Part shown: positions 14,450 through 22,733 of the stretch, one piece after another
Layout of the letters: the number at the start of each line of letters is the position of its first letter
Position numbering within the stretch: the stretch's first letter is position 1
Source of the DNA: Dehalococcoidia bacterium UBA2158
GTDB taxonomy: Bacteria; Chloroflexota; Dehalococcoidia; Lucifugimonadales; UBA3495
Direction of reading: 5' to 3'
DNA: 48,006 bases
NCBI GenBank assembly: GCA_002328185.1
Contig: DCWQ01000036.1
Span: 1-48,006, forward strand
Notes under the pieces: model-generated
The model's input: the letters and a program-made list of their open reading frames with translations, nothing else
What the model was told of the DNA's origin: nothing
The model's database searches: none
Position numbers and translations under genes: made by a program

Positions 14450-14887
14450 ATGGGTTTACCTACTTCTCAGCATATTCTCAAAAGGTTGGCGTGGCGAGGA
14501 ACGTTATTGGCCCTCTCCGCCGCTGTTGTTTTGGTGTTTCTTGGTCCGGCGATCGACCACCACTTTGCCGAACGTCAGCACAACCACACCCACCTATACT
14601 TGACCGCCTCGGCAGCCGAACACGGCCATCCGGACTTGCACCCCTTTGAGGATTCCCACTCTCACACCAGTCTCGGAACGGAGGATACCGGCTTTGGTGG
14701 CGTCTTGTACCAGACCTCTAACGACGGACTCGGAGAATCCGGTTCCGTCTTCCTCACAGCCGTCATCGATGACGATCTCGCCTATCCCCTTTACCGCGGA
14801 GATTCACCGTCTCACGCTGTGGCTGCCGGCGAAAGTATGTACCTTGAAGCCTACGCCGCGCCTCCCGACAAACCTCCCAGGGCCTAG
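14450..14887 (+). CDS. His-rich membrane-anchored protein, possible metal-binding
   Basis: This 145-residue protein has an N-terminal hydrophobic helix (about 16-34) followed by a histidine-rich region. His runs occur at 37-38, 44-48, 57-64 and 69-72 (HHFAERQHNHTHLYL, EHGHPDLHPFEDSHSH). His clusters of this type bind Cu, Zn or Ni. I recognise no family. The next three genes are on the same strand and include a cupredoxin, which supports a metal-related periplasmic role. It could be secreted instead of anchored. Confidence 0.55.
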   Translation: MGLPTSQHILKRLAWRGTLLALSAAVVLVFLGPAIDHHFAERQHNHTHLYLTASAAEHGHPDLHPFEDSHSHTSLGTEDTGFGGVLYQTSNDGLGESGSVFLTAVIDDDLAYPLYRGDSPSHAVAAGESMYLEAYAAPPDKPPRA

Positions 14888-14997
14888 CCCACAACCCCAT
14901 CCCGTTCCGTCTTTTTGCGAGATACACCGGTACGGTCCGAATCGTAGGCCGGCCGGGCTACATCTATATATAGTCCTATGTTTCGCGCCGGGACGGA

Positions 14998-15573
14998 ATG
15001 CCGATTTTTTTCGATTGGAGAATAGATCACTTGGCGACAAGAATCTGGGCGCTCCTAGGCATAATATTGCTCATATTCACGGCCACGGCCTCGCCGCTGC
15101 AGCCGGACCAGGTGTCTGCGAACGGGGCGACGCGCCTCATAATCAACGATGCCCAAGAGGGGCCCTACCTTTTTCGGGTCGGCATCTTGCCAGGCAGCCC
15201 AAAGGTGGGGAACTTGCATCTGAGCGTTCTTATCCAATCTGCCGATGGTGACCAGATCATCAGCGACGGCCAAATGATCATTCAAGCTACCGGCCCCGAA
15301 CTGGGAATGACCGCCGGGCCGGTGCAGGCGACCAACGCGCCCCTGAACCCACAAGTGTTTGACGCCGACATTACTCTGACCGCTCTCGGGACCTGGACGA
15401 TAACCCTGGAGACCGTGAGCGAGTTGGGCGAAGCCACCTTGGTGGTGCCTCTGCAAGTAACTGAGGCCGGGGGATTCAATCTGCTGATAGTGCTTGTGAT
15501 CGCTGTGATAGTCGTGGCCATCGCCGCTCTGGTGTGGTCACAGAAACAGCGTAAACAGCCCAGCCGAAAATAA
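14998..15573 (+). CDS. YtkA/FixH-like extracytoplasmic domain protein with C-terminal anchor
   Basis: This 191-residue protein has an N-terminal signal/anchor (about 14-32). An extracytoplasmic beta-sandwich of the YtkA/FixH/CopC-like type follows (GPYLFRVGILPGSPKVGNLHLSV ... TWTITLETVSELGEATLVVPLQV). A C-terminal transmembrane helix (FNLLIVLVIAVIVVAIAALVW) and a basic tail end it. Proteins of this type accompany copper resistance and cytochrome oxidase assembly. It is only 15 bp from the cupredoxin gene and surely co-transcribed with it. Confidence 0.6.
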   Translation: MPIFFDWRIDHLATRIWALLGIILLIFTATASPLQPDQVSANGATRLIINDAQEGPYLFRVGILPGSPKVGNLHLSVLIQSADGDQIISDGQMIIQATGPELGMTAGPVQATNAPLNPQVFDADITLTALGTWTITLETVSELGEATLVVPLQVTEAGGFNLLIVLVIAVIVVAIAALVWSQKQRKQPSRK

Positions 15574-15588
15574 TTTACGGAGAACCCA

Positions 15589-16323
15589 ATGTACACGAAG
15601 AAAACGAAATTCACCGCCTTGATACTGGCCATAGGTCTGGTAGCGATGCTCATCACGGCAGCGTGTAACAATAGCGAACCGGAAGCCCTCAACATTGCTG
15701 TTGCAATCAAGTCTGGTGCAATGGAACCAAAAACTATCAAAGCCAAACAGGGTGATATGGTCACCCTCAAGATTCTCGCCGACGATTCGGGTGAGTTCCA
15801 CCTACACACTTATGATATCGAAGCTGACATTCGGGCCGGCCAGGAAACCGACTTCTACTTCGAAGCGACCGCCACCGGCCGATTCAAGATCACCTACCAC
15901 CCCATGGCAGAAGATGAGCACGAAGATGGCGAGCACGGTGAAGGCGATGCCCATGGTGGAATATTTAAGTCCAAAACCCTCGCAGCTGGAGAATCATTCT
16001 TCTTCGAAGTACACAAACATCTGGCGGGTACAACCATCCCGTTCCACAGTCACCTTCGACCCGCATTGAACGGTTCCATCAGCGTTTCGCGGGTAGCCAG
16101 CCAAACTGGTTCGGTTGCAATTGAGTACACAGATAAAGGTGCCCAACCCCATGAGGTAAACGTGGGTCCCGGCACAGTCATCACATGGACCAACAATAGC
16201 TCCGTCCCACAAACCGTGATCAGCGGCCACCATGCCGACATGGCGATGGGTGAGCACAAGATGGATGATCACGAGGAAGGGGAAGAGATCCAGATCGGCT
16301 TGTTGGAGGTCCAGCCAAGATAA
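15589..16323 (+). CDS. lipoprotein with two cupredoxin-like domains
   Basis: This 244-residue protein has a lipoprotein signal (lipobox LITAAC, Cys at about 26). Two cupredoxin-like domains are separated by an acidic His-rich linker (EDEHEDGEHGEGDAHGG, about 111-127). The second domain has the typical VGPGTVITWTNNSSVPQTV segment (about 193-211), then HH and another His/Asp-rich end. Canonical copper-Cys ligands are absent, so it may bind Cu through His/Met or be structural. It lies between the YtkA-like gene and the large membrane protein, with spacers of 15 and 55 bp; the four plus-strand genes look like one operon. Confidence 0.65.
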   Translation: MYTKKTKFTALILAIGLVAMLITAACNNSEPEALNIAVAIKSGAMEPKTIKAKQGDMVTLKILADDSGEFHLHTYDIEADIRAGQETDFYFEATATGRFKITYHPMAEDEHEDGEHGEGDAHGGIFKSKTLAAGESFFFEVHKHLAGTTIPFHSHLRPALNGSISVSRVASQTGSVAIEYTDKGAQPHEVNVGPGTVITWTNNSSVPQTVISGHHADMAMGEHKMDDHEEGEEIQIGLLEVQPR

Positions 16324-16378
16324 GTGTCAGCGTTCGCTTGTTTCGCGGTTGAGAACGGAACTTGGAAGGGTGGCCTAA

Positions 16379-17920
16379 ATGAATAAATGGAAAATTGTGC
16401 TCCTCACTGCAGTTGCGATGGTGAGCCTGGTGGCCTGGCCTGCGTACGCTCATGGTTTCGGTGAAAGAACTGAATTGCCAGTACCTCTAGGCTATTTCCT
16501 TATCGGCGCAGGGCTTGCGGTGGCCCTGTCCTTCGTATTCATCAGTCTCCTGGTCAAAATCAGCGCAGGAGTGTCATATTGGCGCTTCAACTTGATCGGA
16601 TCAGGTTGGTCCAAGGCAACATTGACTTCTCCTCTAACACTGCTGCCAGTCAAGCTGCTATCAGTAATCCTGCTTGGCCTGGTGATCGCTACTGGTTTCG
16701 GCGGCGATTCGAACTCCTTACTCAATTTCAGCCCCACTTTCGTCTGGATCGTATGGTGGGTGGGGATGGCGATCGCAGTGGCGCTCGTCGGTAACATATG
16801 GGCTTTGGTCAATCCGTGGAAGATTTTGTTTGCCTGGGGTGAGGGCCTTTACAGACTGATTCGTCCCGGCCATGAGCTGCCCTTGGGAAGAGAGTATCCC
16901 GCCAAATACGGGATCTGGCCTGGCTTAGTGTTATTTGCGCTATACACCTGGATCCAAGACGCCTATCCAAATTCGGATGTTCCCATCCAGATCGCCATTA
17001 TGGCCGTCATTTATTCGGTGATCACCCTCGGAGGTATGGCCATCTTCGGAAAGCACCAATGGCTCAAGAAAGGTGAAGCATTCAGCGTGATATTTGGCCT
17101 TTTGAGCCGGTTCTCGATGACAGAGGTCCGTGTAGTCGACTTGGACGCTTGCCAGGCCTGCTCCACCGAGTGCCGGGACCTGGACGGCGAATGTGTCGAC
17201 TGCTACGAGTGCTTCGAGCGAGCCAAAACCAGGGAAATCAATCTCCGTCCTTTTGCCATCGGCTTATGCAGGAACGAACCAGTGACCAACGATGTCTTAG
17301 CCTTGGTCGTCTTAATGCTAGCCACGGTGACCTTCGATGGATTTAGTGCCACTTCTGCTTGGGCCGAGTTCCAGACATTTGTGGTGAACTCGTTTGGATC
17401 AGGCGGGGGCGAAATCTTCAACAGCTTAGTGTTGGCAGACACTCTAGGGGTCCTTTTGGTGCCGGTCGGATTCTTCCTGGTCTACATGTTCTTCTCTAAG
17501 CTTATGGCCGGCTCAGTGGACGGCCAGGTCGGCGCATTAGAGATGGCCAGAATATTCGGCTTTTCTCTCATTCCGATAGCCTTGGCTTATAACATCGCCC
17601 ACTTCATCACATTGTTGTTGATTCAGGGGCAATTGATCGTCCCTTTGTTGTCTGATCCATTTGGGTCAGGTTGGAACTTGTTTGGGACGGTCGATTATTC
17701 GTTGAATATCAGTATAATCAACGCCAGGATACTCTGGTTCCTCTCGGTGGCGCTGATCGTCTTGGGCCATGTTTTAGCCGTCTACCTGGCACACCGGGTG
17801 GCGATAAGGACGTTTGCAAACCGGACCACGGCACTCAGGAGCCAATACCCCATGTTGGCACTGATGGTAATGTACACGGTGATCAGCCTCTGGATCATCG
17901 CCCAGCCGATAGTGCAGTAA
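16379..17920 (+). CDS. polytopic membrane protein with an embedded Cys cluster
   Basis: This 513-residue protein has a signal-like N-terminus ending AYAHGFGERTELPVPLGYFL. About ten to twelve membrane helices are broken by one loop at about 256-295. That loop has eight Cys: CQACSTEC at 259-266, CVDCYEC at 273-279 and one further Cys at about 297. Paired CxxC spacing suggests a ferredoxin-like or metal site at the membrane. Proteins with this N-terminus are sometimes labelled fenitrothion-hydrolase-like, but I know of no firm activity. Context (cupredoxin, YtkA-like) suggests a respiratory or copper-linked redox role. It is the last gene of the operon. Confidence 0.6.
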   Translation: MNKWKIVLLTAVAMVSLVAWPAYAHGFGERTELPVPLGYFLIGAGLAVALSFVFISLLVKISAGVSYWRFNLIGSGWSKATLTSPLTLLPVKLLSVILLGLVIATGFGGDSNSLLNFSPTFVWIVWWVGMAIAVALVGNIWALVNPWKILFAWGEGLYRLIRPGHELPLGREYPAKYGIWPGLVLFALYTWIQDAYPNSDVPIQIAIMAVIYSVITLGGMAIFGKHQWLKKGEAFSVIFGLLSRFSMTEVRVVDLDACQACSTECRDLDGECVDCYECFERAKTREINLRPFAIGLCRNEPVTNDVLALVVLMLATVTFDGFSATSAWAEFQTFVVNSFGSGGGEIFNSLVLADTLGVLLVPVGFFLVYMFFSKLMAGSVDGQVGALEMARIFGFSLIPIALAYNIAHFITLLLIQGQLIVPLLSDPFGSGWNLFGTVDYSLNISIINARILWFLSVALIVLGHVLAVYLAHRVAIRTFANRTTALRSQYPMLALMVMYTVISLWIIAQPIVQ

Positions 17921-18021
17921 GCGCGTTGTGGCGCAAGCCGGCGCTCCTTGACGCTGTCTGCGCCAGTCATTAGAATTGGATTCAGTCTCGTCCTTGGAAT
18001 TTAAATCATGGTAGGTGCGCC

Positions 18022-18147
18022 ATGCGTAGGTTTCTGGTTCCTTTGGTGTTTGTGTCCTTGTTGACACTCGCCGCGGTTGCGCCCATCAGCGCCAACACTC
18101 CGGACGATGCCCCAACCCACTTCGGGCAGGGTTGTAGTTCGGTTTAG
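18022..18147 (+). CDS. short secreted peptide, possibly a truncated exported protein
   Basis: ATG 18022 opens a 41-residue frame with a classical signal peptide (RRFLVPLVFVSLLTLAAVAPISA) followed by only 18 residues (NTPDDAPTHFGQGCSSV). The mature part is too short for a domain, so the gene was probably truncated by the TAG at 18145. It is downstream of the copper-type operon. Confidence 0.4.
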   Translation: MRRFLVPLVFVSLLTLAAVAPISANTPDDAPTHFGQGCSSV

Positions 18148-18204
18148 CCAAAATTCGTCCATTGGAATCCGCGGCTGGATAGCTGTCGGTTCTTGATAAT
18201 CATT

Positions 18205-18240
18205 GGCCCCAGTTCTTCTTTGGAGGACGGGGTCTTTTTT
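18205..18240 (+). terminator. terminator-like hairpin with T-run
   Basis: GGCCCC (18205-18210) pairs with GGGGTC (18229-18234) and is followed by a long T-tract, just before the TauE/SafE paralogue. Probable end of the preceding operon. Confidence 0.5.
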
Positions 18241-18253
18241 TGGCAGATGCTAA

Positions 18254-18982
18254 TTGGAAGAAGTTCTTAAAATAATCGCAGTATTGGTTGCGACCACCAT
18301 CGGTTTTACCATCGCCGGTGTGGCCGGATTTGGCGGCGGAATAATAGCTCTCCCGGTCTTGATATGGGTGTTTGGCATACGGGAGGCAATTCCCATACTG
18401 GCCTTCTCTCAGGCATTGAGCACCATCTCGAGAGTCGGACTACATCGGCAGGAGTTGCACTGGCCGGTGGCCCGCTGTTTCGTTCTCGGGGCAATCCCTT
18501 TCTCCGTTTTGGGCAGTTTGCTTTTCGTCTCCATGGATACCGCCGTATTGGTCCGGATCTTGGGGATGATGATGCTCTTATTCGTGGTCTACACACGGCT
18601 TCCGATAGGGCGAAATTTCCGGATGAATACATGGGGGTTTATACCCGTAGGTGCAGGCACGGGTTTTTGCTCAGCCTTCCTGGGAATCCCAGGGCCGTTT
18701 TCGGCAGTCTTTTACCTTGCATACGGACTAAGCGCAAGCGCGTATATCGGGACGTCTGCTTTGGGGATGGCGATGATCCAAGCTCCAAAGTTGATCATCT
18801 TCGGCACCAGCGACCTGTTGACCCTGCGCGTTTTATTGATGGGCGTAAGTTTGGGGGCCATTGCCGCGGGATCCGCCTATCTGGGCAGAATTATTCTCAG
18901 GCGAATTCCGGAGCATGTGTTCCATAAGATCATCACGACAATGCTTTTGATCTCGGGCGTTGTGTTCCTCATTAGGGGATAA
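18254..18982 (+). CDS. TauE/SafE-family permease, paralogue of 6804-7532
   Basis: This 242-residue protein has the same length and layout as the permease at 6804: GFTIAGVAGFGGGIIALPVL in the first half and VGAGTGFCSAFLGIPGPF in the second, with about eight helices. It should export or import a sulfur oxyanion or organosulfonate. TTG 18254 is used as start because the paralogue begins in the same place (MEE.LKI). No clear Shine-Dalgarno is seen. Directly after its stop lies a second, broken copy of its C-terminus (18999-19097). Confidence 0.85.
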   Translation: MEEVLKIIAVLVATTIGFTIAGVAGFGGGIIALPVLIWVFGIREAIPILAFSQALSTISRVGLHRQELHWPVARCFVLGAIPFSVLGSLLFVSMDTAVLVRILGMMMLLFVVYTRLPIGRNFRMNTWGFIPVGAGTGFCSAFLGIPGPFSAVFYLAYGLSASAYIGTSALGMAMIQAPKLIIFGTSDLLTLRVLLMGVSLGAIAAGSAYLGRIILRRIPEHVFHKIITTMLLISGVVFLIRG

Positions 18983-18998
18983 CACTCCCGTGAATCTC

Positions 18999-19097
18999 CG
19001 CAGAATCATTCTTAGGCGGGTGCCTGAGGAGGTGTTCCCCAGGATCATCACCGCAATGTTGTTGATCTCAGGCGTGGTGCTACTGGTCAGGGGCTGA
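18999..19097 (+). pseudogene. remnant of a second TauE/SafE C-terminus
   Basis: Thirty-two codons (RRIILRRVPEEVFPRIITAMLLISGVVLLVRG, then TGA) repeat the last 32 residues of the upstream gene with about eight changes. Only this end is left, so a tandem duplicate was deleted, or unequal recombination left the tail of a neighbouring paralogue. Confidence 0.8.
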
Positions 19098-19217
19098 TGA
19101 TTTTATGTCTTCCGGGCGTAATTCTTTAGTAATTCTCAGTGACGTAAGCTTCCATCGTCGGACCAGCATCTAGTCATACTCATCTATTTTTCTATTCTTT
19201 GTCCCGGCCGAGGAACC

Positions 19218-19625
19218 ATGACCCTGACCGGACAGCGCCTAGTAAACGGTCTCGATGCAGTGGCCGATTCAGAACCAGCCACAAAGCGTCGCAGCCGTGA
19301 CCGCCAGCCCTTCACCCTCGAGCCGATCGTTGCTACTGTGTTTTGGTGGTGGACCGATGACGGCCGCACCGCCTGCATGGAGAACCAGTTCTCCACCATG
19401 TCGGCCACTCCCATCCGCTTCCGGTGCCTAGGCACCAACAGCGCCAAGTACCCCAAACGCTTCCGGGTCGACCTGGCCCAGGCGCTGGACCCGCTGCCCG
19501 AACTGAACGAGCGGGAGTTGAAGGCCCTTGGCAACGCCATCATGGAATCCCTGAGCCGAAAATTGGGCGTGGAAGTCGCCTCTTTTTCCCCAGATGTCAT
19601 AGACGCCGTGGTGGACGAAGGCTAA
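19218..19625 (+). CDS. hypothetical protein, family not recognised
   Basis: This 135-residue frame has GAGGAA 6-7 nt before ATG 19218. It is soluble, with a Trp-rich strand (ATVFWWWTDDGRTACMENQ), a basic middle and a C-terminal amphipathic helix (ELNERELKALGNAIMESLSRKLGVEV). A minus-strand frame of equal length (19184-19600) is Ser/Arg-rich and looks like a shadow, so I prefer this one. Function unknown. Confidence 0.45.
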   Translation: MTLTGQRLVNGLDAVADSEPATKRRSRDRQPFTLEPIVATVFWWWTDDGRTACMENQFSTMSATPIRFRCLGTNSAKYPKRFRVDLAQALDPLPELNERELKALGNAIMESLSRKLGVEVASFSPDVIDAVVDEG

Positions 19626-19638
19626 CCCAGTACCCCCA

Positions 19639-19666
19639 GTCATTCCGGCGAAGGACGGAATCCATG
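19639..19666. repeat. REP-like palindromic repeat
   Basis: GTCATTCCGGCGAAGGACGG then AATCCATG contains the palindrome TTCCG..CGGAA, a pattern of dispersed bacterial REP/BIME units. A related unit in the opposite orientation lies at 19822-19845. Confidence 0.6.
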
Positions 19667-19733
19667 CGTCCACTCCTGAGGCTGCTTGGTGGGGCAGGCG
19701 GACTCTCCAGAAATAAAACTCGACTGATAACAG

Positions 19734-19768
19734 AAGGGGCTTCCCACTTTCATTGGGACGCCCCTTTT
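19734..19768 (+). terminator. bipartite rho-independent terminator
   Basis: AAGGGGC (19734-19740) pairs with GCCCCTT (19760-19766), enclosing an inner TCCCA/TGGGA stem, followed by TTAA. It lies between two REP-like units and the convergent genes. Confidence 0.6.
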
Positions 19769-19821
19769 AATGTTTGGTAACACTGCCGAAGTAACTGCTT
19801 TGCCGAGAGTGGTGCTTGCCG

Positions 19822-19845
19822 GGATTCCCGCTTTCGCAGGAATGG
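19822..19845. repeat. REP-like unit, inverted relative to 19639
   Basis: GGATTCCCGCTTTCGCAGGA then ATG is the inverted-orientation relative of the unit at 19639-19666. The pair flanks the terminator. Confidence 0.5.
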
Positions 19846-19880
19846 CGGAGGGTCGGTGATGGCCGCAGAAGAAGAGTCGC

Positions 19881-20342
19881 CTACTTGCCGGCGTTCAACA
19901 CTCGGCTGAAAACCTGCCCCAGCACCGCCGCTTCTTCCTGAGTCATGTGCCCCAGAAATCCTTCCCAGGCGTCATTGGAGTGGTCTGGGCCTATTTTCTC
20001 GATGATTTCTTTGCCATTCTCGGTGATGACAGCGTAATACCCGCGCCGGTCTCCGGGGCAGGGTTTCCGGGCCACCAGTTCCTCTCCGACCATCCGGTCG
20101 ACCAGCCGTGTGATGCCGCTGCAGGTCAGCAGCACCAATTCCACGAGGTCGCCCATGCGCGGCCGTCCGTCCGGTCCGTCGGCCAGTTGCAGCAGAACGT
20201 CCCACCATGCCAAGGGCAGTCCGTGCTGCTCCTGCATCCGGCGCTCCAGCTGTTTGACCACGGTGGAGTGTGCCTCCAAGAAAGACCGCCACATCTGGAA
20301 GTGGGTCTGCCGGTCCGCCGGTGAAGCTAAATCTTGTACCAT
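19881..20342 (-). CDS. MarR-family transcriptional regulator
   Basis: From ATG 20342 the protein has 153 residues. The longer frame upstream looks non-coding and overlaps the divergent promoter. It contains a MarR winged helix: the dimer helix at about 20-40, RMGDLVELVLLTCSGITRLVDRMVGEELVARKPCPGDRRGYYAVITENGKE at about 75-125 (recognition helix, wing with DRRGYY) and a C-terminal dimer helix. MarR proteins repress neighbouring genes and respond to small aromatic or phenolic ligands. It is divergent from the P450-E1 operon 120 bp away, which is the likely target. Confidence 0.85.
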   Translation of the reverse strand: MVQDLASPADRQTHFQMWRSFLEAHSTVVKQLERRMQEQHGLPLAWWDVLLQLADGPDGRPRMGDLVELVLLTCSGITRLVDRMVGEELVARKPCPGDRRGYYAVITENGKEIIEKIGPDHSNDAWEGFLGHMTQEEAAVLGQVFSRVLNAGK

Positions 20343-20463
20343 ACCTTGATTGTAGGGCCAGTTATTTCGCGAATCGACTATTGACGGCGCAAATTCTTCA
20401 GGCCGCAGGACTGATGCCTCGGCATTCTCACTCAGTCTCAAATCGAGTATGATTGACGGTGTT
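20343..20463. promoter_or_regulatory. intergenic control region between marR-like and P450 genes
   Basis: It holds an imperfect inverted repeat TCAAATC-N6-GATTGA at 20438-20456 overlapping the first candidate P450 start, a plausible MarR operator, and A+T-rich patches for both promoters. No perfect sigma-70 boxes are seen. Confidence 0.35.
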
Positions 20464-21684
20464 ATGGTAACGACTATCAACGACGACATGTTCGCCCCGG
20501 AGGTCATCCAAGACCCTTACCGTTACTACGGTCAGATCCGGGACGACGACCCCGTTCACTGGAACGAGCTCTACGAACTCTGGGTGATCACCCGGCACGA
20601 CGACCTGGTCTGGCTGGCCCGAAACCACGAGCAGTTCTCCAACTCCGTCTGGGTGAACGACCCTCGCCCCGCCTACCCAGCCATCTTGGAGTCGGACAAA
20701 GAACTCTACGATTTTATGCGGGACTTCCGGGGCGATCAACTCATCCAATTCGACCGGCCCGAGCACCTGGCCATGCGGAAGGTCGTGCATTCCTACTTCA
20801 CGCCCAAGTCCATGGAGGAATGGCGGCCGTTGGTTCGGTCGGCCATCAAAGACCTTCTGGACGCTGCGGAGGAGACCGGCGACGTTGACCTGATGCGTAA
20901 CCTGGCGGTTCCCCTGCCGGTCCTGGTCATCGCCGAGATGATGGGCGTGCCAGAGTCGGAACGCCCGCACATCAGGATGCTGGCCGAGAAACTACTGCAC
21001 GCCGGGCGGGGCGAGCCGGACCGGATGCGGATAGTGGCCGATGGCTTACAGGGGATGCTGGATTACGTGGACCCCATGGTCGACGAGCGGATCGCCAACC
21101 CCAAGGACGATTTCATATCAGTCCTGGCCAGCGGCGAGAAGTCCGGCGTGTTCACCCGCCAACAGGTGCTGGTCAACACCTCACTGCTGCTTGTGGCTGG
21201 CCACGAGACCACCATCAACCTGATCTGCAACGGCGCCCTGGCCTTGATGAATAACCGGGACCAATGGGACCTGTTGAAGACCGACACACAGGGTTTGATG
21301 GTCCGGGCCACTGAAGAAGCGCTGCGTTACGACCCGCCGGTCAAGTCCATCGCCCGCATCGCCACCGAAGACGTGGACGTCCGGGGCAAGCTGATCAAGA
21401 AGGACGACCGTATTCGCTGGTTCGTATCGGCTGCCAATCGCGATCCCAATAAGTTCGAGGACCCGGAATCCATGGACATCACCCGGTGGCCCAACTCCCA
21501 CGTGGCCTTCGGCGCTGGCGTCCACCATTGCCTGGGAGCGACCATCGCCAGGGTCGAGGGGCAGGAGGTGTTCAGCGCCCTGGCTGAACGGTATCCCAAC
21601 CTGCAATCGAAGACTCAAACGCCGGAATACCAGGAGAGCTTGACCTTCCGCTCGGTAAAGAGTCTGCCTGTCTCATTGGATTGA
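20449..21684 (+). CDS. cytochrome P450
   Basis: This protein of about 411 residues (ATG 20449; ATG 20464 equally possible, neither with a good Shine-Dalgarno) is a soluble bacterial class I P450. It has the I-helix oxygen-activating motif AGHETT (250-255), the K-helix EALR (290-293) and the haem loop FGAGVHHCLG with axial Cys361. It lacks a membrane anchor and a fused reductase, so ferredoxin partners must be elsewhere. CYP107/CYP125-type relatives hydroxylate terpenes, steroids or fatty acids; the substrate here is unknown. It is followed 44 bp later by E1alpha and E1beta and probably controlled by the divergent MarR. Confidence 0.9.
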   Translation: MIDGVMVTTINDDMFAPEVIQDPYRYYGQIRDDDPVHWNELYELWVITRHDDLVWLARNHEQFSNSVWVNDPRPAYPAILESDKELYDFMRDFRGDQLIQFDRPEHLAMRKVVHSYFTPKSMEEWRPLVRSAIKDLLDAAEETGDVDLMRNLAVPLPVLVIAEMMGVPESERPHIRMLAEKLLHAGRGEPDRMRIVADGLQGMLDYVDPMVDERIANPKDDFISVLASGEKSGVFTRQQVLVNTSLLLVAGHETTINLICNGALALMNNRDQWDLLKTDTQGLMVRATEEALRYDPPVKSIARIATEDVDVRGKLIKKDDRIRWFVSAANRDPNKFEDPESMDITRWPNSHVAFGAGVHHCLGATIARVEGQEVFSALAERYPNLQSKTQTPEYQESLTFRSVKSLPVSLD

Positions 21685-21728
21685 CCCGGGACTGACCCGG
21701 CTACCCGCCTCTCGCTCGAGGAGAAAGA

Positions 21729-22733
21729 ATGCCGGACAACGGCGGTATCGACCGTCTTCGCGAATCTGGACTGGACGCCAATGACGCCCAGCGGATATAC
21801 CGGCACATGCTGCTGGCGCGGGCCATCTCGGGGAAGAACTGGCTCCTCACCCGGCAAGGCCGCGTGCTGTTCTCCATGCCCTGCGACGGACAGGAAGCCG
21901 CTGACGTCGCCAGCGCCTACGCCCTCGACACCCAGACCGACTTCATAGTCCCTTACGCCCGCAGTCTGGGCGCAATGCTGGTGAAGGGTATGACCAGCCA
22001 AGAGGTCATGCTGAACATGTTCGGCAAGGCCGCGGATCCCAACAGTGGCGGCCGTCAGATGCCCCAGCACTGGGGCCACAAGAAGCTGGGAATCATCTCC
22101 ATGGGCAGTTCGGTGGGCACGACCATCCCCAGGGCGTCGGGTGTCGCTTTGGCCTCCAAGCTTAGGGGCGAAAACGATGTAACGATGGTTTATTTCGGCG
22201 AGGGTTCGGCCAGCGAGGGCGATTTTCACGAGGGTCTGGCCTTTGCGGGAGTCCATCGGCTGCCAGTGGTGTTCCTATGCAACAACAACGGCTGGGCCAC
22301 CTCGGTCCCTGTCGAACTTCAAAGCGTTGAGCGTCAGATATCCAAACGGGCCCAGGGTTACGGCTTCCCCGGCGTCACAGTGGACGGCTTGGACCCGCTG
22401 GCGGTCTACCAGGCGGTGAGAACCGCGGTGAACCGGGCCCGGTCCGGAGAGGGGCCTACTCTGGTGGAAACCAACACCATCCGCATGATGCCCCACTCCA
22501 GTTCCGACGACCATCTGCGTTACCGGACCCAAGAAGACCTCGATGCCGAGCGAGAGCTTGACCCCCTGCCTAGATTCCGGGATCTTCTAATCTCCGCCAG
22601 TCTGATGGATAAAGAATCAGACCAGAGCTTGAGAGAAGCGGTAGACCAAGAGGTTGAAGAGGCGATCAGTTACGCCGACGCCGCACCGTCTCCCGACACA
22701 GCCACTGCCCTGGATGGGGTCTACGCGCCGTGA
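21729..22733 (+). CDS. 2-oxoacid dehydrogenase E1 alpha subunit (pyruvate/branched-chain type)
   Basis: This 334-residue protein follows GAGGAGAAAG before ATG. It has the ThDP-binding signature GEGSASEGDFHEGLAFAGVHRLPVVFLCNNNGW (about 157-189) ending with NN. Residues such as PYARSLGAMLVKG are typical of the E1alpha family. With E1beta it forms the alpha2beta2 E1 that decarboxylates a 2-oxoacid and transfers the acyl group to lipoamide of E2. No E2 or E3 gene is in the window. The phosphorylation-loop region reads MMPHSSSDD, as in bacterial branched-chain enzymes. Confidence 0.9.
   Translation: MPDNGGIDRLRESGLDANDAQRIYRHMLLARAISGKNWLLTRQGRVLFSMPCDGQEAADVASAYALDTQTDFIVPYARSLGAMLVKGMTSQEVMLNMFGKAADPNSGGRQMPQHWGHKKLGIISMGSSVGTTIPRASGVALASKLRGENDVTMVYFGEGSASEGDFHEGLAFAGVHRLPVVFLCNNNGWATSVPVELQSVERQISKRAQGYGFPGVTVDGLDPLAVYQAVRTAVNRARSGEGPTLVETNTIRMMPHSSSDDHLRYRTQEDLDAERELDPLPRFRDLLISASLMDKESDQSLREAVDQEVEEAISYADAAPSPDTATALDGVYAP

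Noticed and set aside
19184..19600. 138-codon minus frame opposite 19218-19625
   Set aside because: Low-complexity Ser/Arg composition and no Shine-Dalgarno; the plus frame has both a ribosome site and mixed composition. The choice remains uncertain.
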